Shown here: piece by piece, positions 48,578-60,699 of the stretch
Layout: every line of letters begins with the position of its first letter
Numbering within the stretch: the first letter of the stretch is position 1
Assembly: GCF_019578655.1 (NCBI RefSeq)
Contig: NC_063258.1
Span: forward strand, 1,674,001-1,738,000
Source of the DNA: Ricinus communis
Taxonomy: Eukaryota; Streptophyta; Magnoliopsida; Malpighiales; Euphorbiaceae
Length of the DNA stretch: 64,000 nt
Reading direction: 5' to 3'
Notes under the pieces: model-generated
Database searches by the model: none
Told to the model about the DNA's origin: nothing
Seen by the model: the letters and a program-made list of their open reading frames with translations, nothing else
Made by a program: the position numbers and the translations under genes

Positions 48578-48810
48578 GAAGCTAGTATCTCTAATCCTAG
48601 CCTAGATAGAGCTAGGGAGCTCATCAAACCACTCACGAGCTCCGTAAAAGTTTTCGGTGAACCGGATCGATATCAATGTCAACCTGAAAAGGCAAATGCA
48701 TAGGTATTAAACATAATTTACGCATGAGAAGACCCTAAATAGGTAATTATATGTCTATTAATTGGTTTTTTTTTTTTGCAAAAAGGCCCTAAAACCCTTT
48801 TTTGGCTTGT

Positions 48811-48925
48811 GGACGGTCGATTTGGATTGTGCGGAGCCGATCGGCTCAACATAGAGCCAAATCGGCACTACACAAAGCCGATTGGTTGTGCACACAGCCG
48901 ATTTCCTTACACACTGTCGGTCGAC
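48811..48925. repeat. 20-bp phased dyad array (copy C)
   Basis: Half-sites at 48,816, 48,836, 48,856, 48,877, 48,897 and 48,915. The best unit is AGCCGATCGGCT (48,835-48,846), a perfect 12-bp palindrome. Confidence 0.8.
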
Positions 48926-49671
48926 TCCACAGGCTAGAACACATGGTTTTTCGAACTCTTTTTGCAATTTTTCACATATTTTGGACAAATAACATGTATA
49001 CCTAGTACATGAGTCACAAAAAAGAAAGTTTAAAGTTAGAAAAATACCTTTCTAACAACTGAAGATGCCAAAAGGGGATTTCCTCTCTCTTCACAAGCCT
49101 AAGGTCATTTTGCCAAGAAATTAGAGGAGAAAACTTCCAATTTGGTGTAGTGGGGTATGTCCAACAAATCTTGAGGAAGAGCTCGCCATTTAAAGACTAA
49201 TTTTATGAAATTTGGTTAAGAAATATGAGAGAAATCGCAGAAAGAGTGAAAGAATTTGAGAGAGAAAAGTGAAGAAGAATAAATAAAAGTGAATAATGAA
49301 TGGATATAAGTATATATACATGTTCTAAAGAGGGCAAAAATGTGTTTAAGTTCCCGATCTATCAAAATCACGCTTTAGTCAAAAAATCAATCCAAATCCT
49401 CAAAAGACACATAGAAGGTCATTTAGCGTCTCGAATTGAAAATTATAGATTTGGTCCCTAACCTATCAAAATTAAACTTTAGTCCCTGAGCGGGGCAAGT
49501 ACTAGTATAGCTTCCAGAAGGCATCAAAACGAATCAGATTGCACCCCAAGGTGGGAAATTCTAACTAAAAGTACTCGAAAGTGGAAAATTATCGAATTGA
49601 CCCAAAGTGGTAAATTGTTTCCTAAAATGGAAAATAGCCAAAGGGAAGTCTCTACAATCATAAAATAAATG

Positions 49672-49815
49672 GGCGTGGTTCCCAAATTGACAGACGTGGT
49701 ACCAAAGTCAATGGACGTGGTTTCCAAATAACAGGTGAAGTCCTCAACCTATGCAGGCAAAGCCCTCAACCTAAGTAGGCGAAGTCCTCAAAAATTCAAG
49801 TAGGTGTGATCCCCA
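49672..49815. repeat. 21-22 bp degenerate minisatellite
   Basis: Successive units GACGTGGTACCAAAGTCAAT, GACGTGGTTTCCAAATAACA, GTGAAGTCCTCAACCTATGC, GCAAAGCCCTCAACCTAAGT and GCGAAGTCCTCAA, stepping from a GTGGT-type to a GTCCTCAACC-type unit. Confidence 0.65.
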
Positions 49816-50310
49816 TATCAAACCAACGATCATAGTTTGAGCTTACAAGGCGTGGCTTTTACAGCTCACAGAGATATTCTTTTACCATATCCTTGATATT
49901 TATGATTTGTCCCAATTTATTTAAACACATTACATACTTATAAATTTCGACAAACCAGCAACTGTCGACACCCATTTTCCAGATCTAGATATCAAGAAAA
50001 TTATAAGAAATCCTATGATGAAAGTTATTGCCTTCTCGAGAGACGAAGGACGGGTGAATATGAGTCTAGGGTTGAGGTTAATCCCACCAAAATTACTGTT
50101 TTGAAATTAATTTAGAGTTAATGGTTAAGAAAAATAATATTTGAGGGTGAAAACGATGAATTTTGCAAGTTCGGGGACTAAAATGCCAACTTTTTGCAAA
50201 CTTCCTCTATTTAGAGCCGATCGACTCTATATAGTGCTGATTTAGATTTTCTTGGTTCGACATCATTTTTTTGACACTTTTACATCCATATACAAATCTT
50301 AGAAGGTATG

Positions 50311-52210
50311 TGTAATACCCTAGTACAATAAATAAATAAATGTTAATAAATAATAAATAATATTATTATTATATAAAAAAAACTTTTCTTTTCTTTCCTC
50401 CCCCCCCCCCCCCCCCCCCCCCGCCCCCCTTTCTTCTTCTTCTTCTTCTTCTTCTTCTTTCTCCTTTCCCTCCACTCCCGTTGCCTCCCACTCCAGCTCA
50501 GTATAAATTTATTTGAACTCTAAAAATTATTTTATAATGTTAGAAAATATTATTGCTATTAATTATCAATTTTAGATAATTTAATTTAATTAAATGTGAC
50601 TTAAATATAAATACTACAAATTAACAGGTATGATTAATTATTATATTGTTTTGTAGTATATGTGATTGTGTTGAATTAGTTTAAATACCAGAAAATTTTG
50701 TGTGGGTTGGTTGTCGAAATAAATATTATATCGGACCGTCTGTGAGACAATTGTGATATGTGGTGTGTTGCAGAGTCGAAAAAAATAATGTAGTTTTGGT
50801 GGTCCAACTCCTTTTAATTAATTTCAAAATATTTGAAGTGTTTCTAGTAGGTTCTGAACCCATTATACGAGGGGTAAACGTCCATATTTTAGAGGAGGTT
50901 CTGCCGAATTTTCGATAGAATTTTCGAGTCTGAATTTTTTTAGGCAGTCTAATCTAGAAGTCTAGGCCTAGGAAAAATTAATAATATCTTATTAACTGAG
51001 TATTTTCGTGAATAGATAATCCATCCATCCAGCCAGCTCCACCCGAGGCGTAGGAGTAGACTACAGTGTGCGGCAGAACTGTGAGTTAAAGTCATATAAT
51101 TCAACTGTGCCCTTGCCATATCTAAATTAAATACGATGCTAATTAATTAATAATTATTATAATTATTATCATCGTTATTATGAGTGATTTCACTAATTTA
51201 TAATTATCACAAATATTATTAGCATTGTTGTTAGTAAATTTGTTTTCGTTATTATTAATTTCATATTTATGTCATTTTAATATTATTATTATTATTGCAC
51301 ATAATTTGCATGTTTGCTTCACTTGAGACTACTAAATTTTAAATTCTCAATATGTTATTAAATAAATTTTGCCTATATTTATGTTATTTATAATTATTAT
51401 ATATATTATGATTGTGACATTGGAATGAGGCGACAATAGAACATATGCCACCTAATGGGTTGTATCAGGACCGCGTGCGTACCCATAATAATCAAAGACA
51501 CGTAGTAACAGTTATTTTTGGATTTTGTCCTAGTCGAGTATAACTCTCTAGGCTGTGGAAATTGACTGTCGGATGAAGGTTCCTGGTCGAGCGTTGCTCT
51601 CTGGGCGCCGGCTTAATTGAGAAACAAGTGTCTAGGCTGGATTTAAGGACCCTAGTTAAGCTTCACTCTCTAGGCGGCAGACCTATTGGAATAAGAGAGC
51701 CGGAAGGCTACTAGTATTGCGGGTTAGGATTCTGCTGAGGCACTCGTCCTATAAGTATTGTATTTTCTTTCTGAAATATGGCATGACACGTATTCTAGTG
51801 TAATATGACATGATATCCTGAATTAATAAATGTTATATTGAGGATAATGTAATTATTTTAGGATTATATGATTTTAACTCACTCTCGAGGCTAGCAGTCT
51901 CAATTTTAATTTTTTAGGTTACAATTAGGTTCTCTGTCGTCCTGCATTTGACAGCCTGACTTCCTTCTCCATCGGGCCTATTGTAATTAATTTACCTGAT
52001 ATGTTATATTTGATCTGGTCTTAACAATTTTTGGAGTATTATTAATGTCCAGTTAGAGACTTGTGAATGACAATGTCGGACTGATTTAATATTATGTTTT
52101 CTATATGCATATTAGAAATGTTTAATAGTGAGGCTTACTACGGGTCTTGGTGGCCTTAAGCCTACCTATTCCCTAGTGCCGGTCACGGGCCCACAAATCG
52201 GGTTGTGACA
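50311..52210 (+). mobile_element. Solo chromovirus LTR (1,900 bp) with GTATG duplications
   Basis: TGTAATACCCTAG ... GGTTGTGACA, flanked by GTATG at 50,306-50,310 and 52,211-52,215. Shorter subfamily than the two 2.9-kb solo LTRs but with the same three CGAGC/CTCTCTGGGC-type motifs (51,530-51,675) and terminal block. Contains a C23 run and (TTC)n near its start. Confidence 0.92.
50400..50459. repeat. C23 homopolymer, C6 and (TTC)n tract
   Basis: 23 consecutive C (50,400-50,422), G, six C, then about 10 TTC units. The minus strand is a candidate G-quadruplex. Length may be unreliable in assembly. Confidence 0.85.
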
Positions 52211-54149
52211 GTATGTGATGATAGTTGATGGATTTTTATGATATTTATTTTAAAAGTTTAAAGATTTGATTTATTGGATATTGGATATTAATCGATTCTT
52301 TAAAAGGAATTTTAAATAAAACTGAAGCTTATCAGTTCTTCTAGGGTTTTCTTAAAAGATCTACCTCTATAAATAGAAAATGATGCCTAGGGTTAAGGGC
52401 TAACAACAAAAGAGAAGGATAACAATAGAAGAAAACAACATCGATTAGAATACTGTGGATTAAAAAACTCATCTTCGTTATTGAGCAGAGGATTTTTGGT
52501 AACTAAGAAAGAATGTCACTAAGAAAGAACTTAGATTTGGAAATACTTTTAAAAACGACAGAAGCTTTCTCAATACCTCATTTAACACTGGATTCCCAAC
52601 TAATCTTCGACTCAATTGCTTCATCATTTCTTAAGACTCGCAAAACAATCAACTACGATGACAACTTGAGGGTTCCCCAACATTCATCCATCATCATCAA
52701 CAACATTACTCTTCCATTAAATTGTTTTTTTTTTGTTCTTTATTTTTTTCTTAGAAACATGATTAGGGTTTCTTTTCTGACTTATTTTTATGATTGATAT
52801 GATTAGACTAGGGTTTTCTATGAATTAGTATGTTACTGATTTATTGGGTTTAGAATCTGATAATAAAAATATTAGGGTTTTGAATATGATACTATGTCTA
52901 CTTTTAGGGTTTGAATCTGATTAATCATAAAATTATGATTATATGATTAGATCTACATTTTCCTTATGATTTTGTGATCAAATTGGTTTATTAGGATTAT
53001 ATGATTAATTTTCCATGTTTGTCCACTATGTTTTCAAAGTCTTAGGGTTTGCATAACTTTTTAGGATTTCTAGCTTAATCTAATGTTATTTGTTTCTTAG
53101 TTTGTTCACTTTAAACTGCATGTTAAAATTAGCTCTAGGACATGAGAATTGCAAAGAAATCGTAGAAACCAGCCTAGAGAAGCCCCTAGAACCAATCAGC
53201 TTAGCTCCTTTTTGCCCTAATTTTTGGATTTTTACGAGTTTTTGATATATTTTTGGCAATTTTGTGTACTGTAACTAGGTTTTAGTGCTTTTTTTTTATA
53301 ATATTTAGTTGTAGGCTGGGTTGTAATAGCTAAATTTACTTTATGCACTTTATTTTTTGTTTGTTTTTGGTTTAATGTATGTTAAATAACTACAACATGA
53401 CTGCTTAATTAAAAATAGAAAGATAGACTTTAGGTTAAAATTGGACCCAACATGAAAACTATAGTCCATTAGGCTAATTAATATTAATTGGGCTTAAGTT
53501 CTAAAATCAAATTTAACTTTAGTAGGCTTCAGTATATTTTAGTTAGGAATGAACTATATTAGAATTAGGTTCACACAAATGAGCCTTATTATAATAAGTA
53601 GTCTATCTAGTATTAAAGGCTTGGTAAAATATAACTCGTAATTGGACTAGACGAGAAAAGACTTGTATATAATTAACTAGAAAACTAGATTAACAACCTT
53701 AATATGGGCTGGGCTTAATTAAAGTGGGCTAGAATTAAGTGAACTATATGTGTAATTTGGTATGCTTGTATGCAAACTGCCGTGTTTATAAAGAATGATT
53801 TGTTAAACAATAAAATTAAAGACTAAAATAAAAAAAATAAGGAAGTTGACTTCTGAATCCATCTCTGAATTTATGGCGTAAGCTTCCTTATGGAATCTGA
53901 GAAACATCGCTCATTAGTAAAAGTGTCCTGATGAATTACCCGGATGGTGATTCCCATCTCTGCGCTAGTCTCAGTGACTAGTTAGCGTATTCTCAATTAG
54001 GTTGGAAAGCCTTACAGTGTCGTAGTTGCTAAAGATACTTGGGTAAGCGCTCGAAACCGATGCCTGCACTTATCATTTCATTATCATTATTTTGGACATC
54101 ATTATTTGGTGTCATATGTGGAAAATGTAAAGTTTCTTTTTCTTTAATG

Positions 54150-56100
54150 ATATATTAAATGACTTCGAATGAGCAAACTATACCAATCGACCCTATAAAC
54201 TCGATAGAACCCATGTTCAATGCATCATTACCCTCTCATAACTCCCCCATTGTCATAACGCCGCATCAACTCTAACATCACAACGACATTCATCATTGGC
54301 TTATTTCTTTGGGCTTCTGCATTTTCTTAATTTGGAGGCAAGAGGAAGTTCCACCTTTATTACACCATCTAGAGTCATAACATTTGACCCACTAGTATTA
54401 TCCCTAGCTTTTTAAATTGCTATCAATTAGATTACCAACATTGCACTTTCCAATTTCAAGGCCAATTGTAACAAATCATCCGGGAGACTTTATCCTAAGT
54501 AACTACACCAACACTCCCTGTTAATCCCGCTGTGGATCAGATTAACCTTGGGATTAAACCAAGGAATGCACCTTTTCCACCTTATCTAGCTCTGAATTGT
54601 AAAAGTCAACAACATAATAATAATCTTGAGAATGTGGATAATGAAGTAGAATCTCATCAACATACGAAAGTAGATACTGTTAGCATGGCAATAATAGGGC
54701 AGGAAAATCCTTAAGCAACAACTATTAGAGGCTATAAAAGAATTAAACATTCACATTTCAACTTAGAAAAGTTCATGGCTGAAGGATCATCCTTATCCCT
54801 AAAGATAATGGCTGAAAAACTCCTAACTAAACATAAGCCGCCATCTCTCGATTCTTCATAGGAGTGAGGGATCCAGGACCGCATCTTCACAGGTTCATGT
54901 GTTAAATGTTACTTTTGGATTCAACTGATGTAATTATCTGCCATGTGCTTCTTATTACTTTGACATATTCGACTTTAAGGTGGTATTTAGCACTACTGAA
55001 AGGATCTATCACTAAATTTAACTCTTTTTTGAAGGTTTTTATGCTATGTTTATCACCAATGTACTACCTAAAATCATACCAACGATTTGAAGGTTTGCAA
55101 GCAATGAGAAATGAAACGCTATGGAGTTATCTTAAAAGATTTAGTAACAAGGCAACCCAAATTGAAAATATCAATATGGAGATAGCCACTGAAGCCTTAC
55201 AAGCAAGGAATCGGCTAGGTAAGCTTATTAATAAATTGCACACTAAGAAACTGGACACATTTTCAAAACTTATTATAATAGCATGAGAGTACGTGGAATT
55301 GATGAAGGACGAAGAAATCAACGAAAGATACAAGCTGAGCTTAAGAGCTTGAAGTAAAAAAGATTTGATAAAAAAGCCATCTAAGCCTAGGGAGACAAAT
55401 CAACCTAAGGAGAGAGAGCAAAGCTAGACCGCCTAAACTAAATCCATATCAAGGATACGCAAGTGAATTAAAGAAAATAAGAAAGGCATACAGTAGGTAG
55501 GGAAGATGAATCCTAAAACTGAAACCACTAGAGACAAGAATAAGTATTACGATTCCATGAGGATTATAGTAATGACACCGAGCAATGCAGATAGTTAAAG
55601 TTCAAGGTTAAAAGGCTAATAGAAAATGGCATGTTAAAACATTTTATGAAAAGAGATGAAGCTAGAAGCAACAAGCATAGGAATATGATGAATGTCGAGA
55701 GAAAATACAACCTCTTAATAAAGCTAAGAGTACATATCCAATGGCTATAGTGAATGTCATATTTGGATGGGATTCATCCTTAATAACTAGCCGCAAAAGA
55801 AATAGGAGAAAAGTGTTAACTATCTATAATGAAGTAGGGACTTTATATTTAGATATTTGATTCGGACCAAAGGTCATGATAAAAGAAAGAGAACATTATA
55901 ATGATGCGATGTAATTCAATACAAAAATGACTATCTCGTTCAAAAATCTTGATAGATAATGGGAGTGTTATCAATCTTATCACTTTGACCGTTATTAAAA
56001 GCACATGAGGAACCATAATCAAATTAAAGCATATTACATACCTTTGGTGGGGCTAGGAGGCAAGAAAATCAAGTTAGAGGGAATAATAGATGAAGATCCA
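54150..56100 (+). pseudogene. Tat/Ogre-type gag and protease relic
   Basis: Gag begins near 54,158 (MTSNEQTIPIDPINSI) and continues in broken frames: DQINLGIKPRNAPFP (54,535), RGYKRIKHSHFNLEKFM (54,727), then 54,906-55,286 with AMRNETLWSYLKRFSNKATQ and IENINMEIATEALQ, the gag capsid C-terminal pattern. A protease-like stretch follows (VNVIFGWDSS near 55,750; YIPLVGLGGKKIKLEGII near 56,035). Many stops and frameshifts. It lies just after family-G copy B and is probably its internal region. Confidence 0.65.
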
Positions 56101-56491
56101 AAACTATATTCCATCTTTGGAAACTAATATTGATGATATAGAAGAGGTAAATTGCTCCATTGCAGTCAATGAAGATTTTGAAGACATGATGATTGAAGAT
56201 GGTGAAAAAGACAATAATTTGCTGCTTTGAGCGCTCCAAAATTGAAGAGACCATTATTGAAGTTAAGGCAAAAGTTGAGTTGGTGAAGAATGAAGATATT
56301 TTACTTAATGCAATTGAGCTTATTGAGCATGTTGAGTTCATTGGCATTCAAAATGTTATTTGATCTATAGTTCTTCTAACCACTTTTATGAAATTGATAA
56401 TGAGTTATTATTGTTCTTAAGTTTATGTGTTTGTTTCTTTCGGAATATTTAGCTAAGATTTGAGGATGAATCTTTTCGAGGAAAGGCGAAA
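56101..56491 (+). mobile_element. 3' end of a second gypsy pol and polypurine tract
   Basis: Ends in a reading like FEDESFRG-x-N-D-E-N over TTTGAGGATGAATCTTTTCG, the usual C-terminal tail of gypsy pol, then a purine tract GAGGAAAGGCGAA (56,479-56,491). Confidence 0.45.
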
Positions 56492-57950
56492 TGATGAGAA
56501 CCTAAGATATAAAGCTTGATAAGATAAATCAATACGATGGATCAAGCCAAGAAGACCATGTAAATAGCTTAATTGATGCAAATTCTACTAGTATAAAGTA
56601 TCATATTCCAACTAGGATTGTACATGAACCACTCAAATATGATGGACCAATAACTAGAGCCTATATGAAGAAAGTCAAGGATGCTTTAGAAGTGTTCGTG
56701 AAGCAAGACTTCAAGCTTGGGTTGGAGATTCAAGTCCAAGTCAGATTGGGCTTAATCAAGACAACAACCTTAAGATAATCTTGTCAACTTAATTCAACAT
56801 ATGGAGGCATGACCAAGTCAAGGTAGGCCCAAAATAATCAAGCCAAACTATTTGGAGTTCAATAATTAAGAATAGATCGTATATCACATGTTACTTAAGC
56901 TTAATTTTCTTTAAGATTGGACGAGTTTAGAGAGGCTATTTGCCTTTTAAGTAAGTCAAATTCTTTTCTAAATGGGATAAGGATAGGCCACATATGCATT
57001 TTAGTCTAATTAAGATTTTATTTTAGTTATTCTTTTAGTTATGAAGGTTATTTTTATCCTATTTTAGATGTAATTCTTTATTAGTATAAAATTAGAATTT
57101 TCTAAGGCCCATATAAGCTGGGATAAATTTCTACATCATTTAGTTGTTGAATATTGATATTTTGAGATTATTCTCTTGTTTTATTCTTTTGAGATTTTTG
57201 GTTTGGCATAGTTGTTTGGATTTTGATCTATTTTAATTTTGGATAACAATTAATATGATTTAGAAGATAATTAATGAACCTTTAGATTCTGAAAATTCAA
57301 ATTTGAATAATCAAGAACACCATAGATGCACACAATATATAAATCAAATGTTGAATGGACGAGTTATGCGCATAGTATTGACTGCTTATAGAATTCAATA
57401 TGTGATATATATTCTTGGTCTAATGACAAGCCTTTTAAGGAAATACATCATATTTAGATCATAAGTATTATGAGTTCTTGAAGCAATCTTAAAGGTTGAT
57501 TTAAATTTTGATCATGTTTCTTGCATAGTTGTCTGGTTTCTTGATATTTGCTATGCGAGTCTTAATGATCTTGATTTGTTTCATGGAAAATATGATTTTC
57601 TTCGTGAAGAATCTTGCTGAACTTAATTAATTATGAAATTAGTATAATCAATTAGCCATGTTAAATATTTAAATTTGTTAAATAGAATGGTTTCCTTGTT
57701 TGTAGGAATTTTTAGATAAAAATAGGCTTAGTTGGCATATGACACCTTATCTTAAGATATATGTAAGTTGTCTTCGGATTATAATACTTATCATTATAAG
57801 ATAAAAGATTAATTAAAAGATTGTTTTAATTAAGATAAGGTATTATTAATCCTTAAGGATAGGAATATATGTTTTAGAAATTTTAGTTGGACTAAGTAGT
57901 TGTTTAGATAAGACAAGAATTTGACTTTTATCCTAAAACTAATGTGTGAG
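56492..57950 (+). mobile_element. Gypsy 3' LTR, plus orientation
   Basis: Starts TGATGAGAACCTAAGATA right after the purine tract; contains GGCCCATATAAGCTGGGATA (57,102, TATA-like). The right end is unclear; 57,950 is where the style of sequence changes. Related in its start to the reversed LTR ending at 61,464. Confidence 0.45.
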
Positions 57951-58105
57951 CATAACATTTTTCAGGACCGGCCCCAAGCAATATGCGACCACATCACCAA
58001 ATTGAAGATTTGCTTGTCCATACTATGACCATTTTAAAATGAGTTGTCCAAGAGGAGGCCTTAAGGGTAACAATTGCGGGACTGTAAATTATCGGAGAAA
58101 ACTAG
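57951..58105. other. Short junction sequence, nothing firm
   Basis: Between the gypsy LTR and the reversed Ogre-like LTR. No coding signal supported. Confidence 0.3.
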
Positions 58106-59253
58106 GAGTCGCCACCTAGAAAAGAGGGGCAAAGGATGGCGGCTTGGATTCCTCACAAAGAGTCTAACTCCCTCCACCCCCCCCGAATTAAAGATTTGGG
58201 TTTGAAAATTTAGGTAGATGTTAAGAAAGGGTCAGGCACCCCAACAATCCTAGACAGGGAGTATGGCTTTCACTAGACTCTAAAGCTTTTGGTTTCCCTA
58301 ATTGTACTATTCTTAGGTTGGCTACTACTTAATTTATTATGAGAAAATTTTATTATCTTATTTAGACATTCATAAATGAGGAAAAAAAGATATTAACCTA
58401 GCATGCATCTACCTAAGTGGAAGGCGCATTTGTGCCACTAATTCTTGGGGAGGCACATTGATACCTTAGACTTTATCTAATATGTTAAAGTGACCAAGTA
58501 AGAACCCGTTTTATTTAGCATGTGGGTGTCAGGTTCATTTTATCTTAGGTTAATTAGGTGAGCGAAAGCTGGAAGGCGGAGACTCATATTGGTGAATTGA
58601 TTTATTTTAGTAAGCAAGTGAGGTGATCAAGTATGAACCAATTTACCTTTAACATGTAAGGTGAAATCTAAGCATACCAAATAAAAGTAAATCAGATCCA
58701 AAGAAAGGAAAGAAAGGAATTAATAGGGATACAAAACAGATTAGCAATTATAAAGGGGAATAGCTAGCATCCTAAATAGTCTCAATCATATTTAAGCATA
58801 TAAACATACGGTCATGTAATTCATCCAAATTAATTCTAAGTCACGGTGGATCCTCAGAGAGAAGATTAGGTCAAGCCCACATGACCAAACTTGTACCATG
58901 GAGAAATTATGTTAGTTTAGGAACTCATAATAACAAATAAGGCAATAAAATGCAACTAAGCACACTTAATCATCAAAGGCACTTAAATTATACGTGTAAA
59001 ACCTAAAGCTAACTTATTATGGAGGTAATACAACCTTAATCATGGTCCTAATCAAATAAATCATGCATACAAAATATGATTAAGTCAAAATAGCCATTCA
59101 AACACATATCAACCTAAAATCAACCTAAAGCATGTTTAAAACCTCAAATCTATCGTAAAACATGTTGGATAGAAGCTAATCACACATAAAACATGTTTTA
59201 CATCAACAAACTCCATCACTTAAGCCACAAGAATTTAAAAAAGGCCAAAAAGA

Positions 59254-59345
59254 AGCTTTCAAGCCTTTATAGGCTTACCTTGCGTGGAGTAAGCCTTGGC
59301 CCATGTGGGCTACTTGGAAGCCCACTAGGTTAAGGCTTACCCACA
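59254..59345. repeat. AGCC/GGCT array, about 20-bp spacing
   Basis: AGCC/GGCT half-sites at 59,254, 59,272, 59,292, 59,308-59,319 and 59,334. Confidence 0.55.
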
Positions 59346-60216
59346 TGGAATAAACTCACAGAAGCTTCAAAGCTTATATTTATTTTGGCACTTTTGATGC
59401 TAAACACCCTTAAAATCATCTAAACACTATGTTTGAGATCAAAATAAAAATAAATGTGACTAAAAAAAAGTTGGGCTCCAGATTTTGGGTCCTCAATGTA
59501 TACCTTTTGAATCTAAAGGAGGAAAGGTAGATGGAGGAACTTTGCATGGATTAGAGCTCCTTAGGCACCTAGAACTTCAAAATGCTTTTAGGTTGTGATG
59601 AATAACTTATAAGACATAAATGCTTAGTGTATGAAAGTGGGTAAAGAGGACCTTTGAGGATAGTTTTGGCTTGAAGGTGTAAAGCTTATGGAAATGGGTG
59701 TAGTGTGTGTTTTTATCAAGAAAGGTTGAGACTTGAGGCTAGTGGAATGCTTTTTACTGCTAGAGGTGACTAAAAGAAAGGTCTTAAGGTGTTAAAAAAG
59801 TGGTTTAAAAATGTAGTGTATATGGGTTAATAGTTACTTAAGTATGGAGGTATATTAAAGAAGGTCAAGTAGAAAGCTTTAGGATTTTTTCCCTTGTGTT
59901 TAGGAGGAAGAAAGGTGGCTGGAATATGCTTGGAGGCATACAAAATTAGGGTTTTAAATGTTGTTAGAGAATGAGAAAGTGTGGTTCATTGTGGCTAGGG
60001 TTTAGGTATGTAGAAAAGATGAATTTATATGGAAAAGTAAGGGTTTTAGGGTTTAGAAAGGTATGTTGTGATTGGGTGAGTATTTCAATGGTCAAGGATT
60101 CATTTCTAAGGGATTAAGGAAGGTTTATTTTTATGTTGGTATGTGTCTTGAGTTTATTCCGACAGCAAAAGCTTAAATTTTATTTACAGTCTTCTAAAAG
60201 TTACATTCATGCGAGA

Positions 60217-60320
60217 TAATCGTCTAGCCCTTGTGAGCTTAGCTTCACTCAACATAGGCTTAGCTTAGCTTATGTGGGCTTAGCCTTACTCCATAAGGCC
60301 TACATGGGCTTAGCCTCACT
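60217..60320. repeat. 20-bp phased GGCTTAGCC array
   Basis: Units near 60,237, 60,257, 60,277 and 60,297, exactly 20 bp apart, plus GGCTTAGCC at 60,307. Confidence 0.7.
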
Positions 60321-60699
60321 TATGGATTTGAGGCATGTGATTTAGGGTTTTGAGTTAGGTGAGATTTGTGGGCTCCAGTTTTGTGTTTTTTATGGGTTTT
60401 TTAGGGTATTTTCTATCTCGTTGGTCCATTCCAAAGGTTATGGGTATTCTTAGGTGCCTTTCGAACTTTCTTCTCTTCACTACTCAAAGTTCACTCTATC
60501 AGACTGATGTGAACTCTATCTATAGAAAGATAAAATCCAAATCGAAATTGATGGTAACTTTAGGATCGTCAAATTCAGATCTATGATGATGGAACTAAAA
60601 CCCTTTGATAGTAAGGAATCAAGAAATTTAGTTATAAAAAGATGTATGTCGCCACAATATGAAAAGCTTAAAAGATTAAGTTTTGAAAATTGATAAGAT

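Larger units (their letters stand above)
48578..49965 (-). mobile_element. Family-G LTR-like segment in reverse orientation (copy C)
   Basis: Read on the minus strand it has GGGACTAAAGTTTAATTTTG (as in copies A and B), a TATATATA box near 49,312-49,319, a CT-rich stretch, then the AGCC/GGCT array at 48,811-48,925, the same order as in copy A. Its start may be the TGTCGACA at 49,966-49,973 shared with copy B. A 21-22 bp minisatellite lies upstream. The short frame from 49,189 (MASSSRFVGHT) stops after about 20 codons. Confidence 0.45.
49966..54090 (+). mobile_element. Family-G LTR, copy B, split by a solo LTR
   Basis: Starts TGTCGACACCCATTTTCC. Before the insertion it has CGGGGACTAAAATGCC and a short AGCC dyad pair (50,211-50,245). 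After it come a TATAAATA box (52,368-52,375), long AT-rich sequence, and the terminal block TGACTTCTGAATCCATCTCT near 53,846, ending about 54,090. A Tat/Ogre-type gag relic follows, so this is a 5' LTR. Confidence 0.65.
58106..60350 (-). mobile_element. Ogre-like LTR in reverse orientation
   Basis: Plus GAGTCGCCA (58,106-58,114) is the reverse complement of TGGCGACTC, as in the Ogre-like element's LTR end and primer site. To its right, reversed, lie sequences like those at 29,440-29,600. Phased GGCTTAGCC arrays occur at 59,254-59,345 and 60,217-60,320. The right limit is approximate and there may be more than one fragment. Confidence 0.5.

Noticed and set aside
52513..52797. 94-codon plus-strand frame
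   Set aside because: Lies in the transcribed part of a family-G LTR, has no domain, and is not preserved in copy A.
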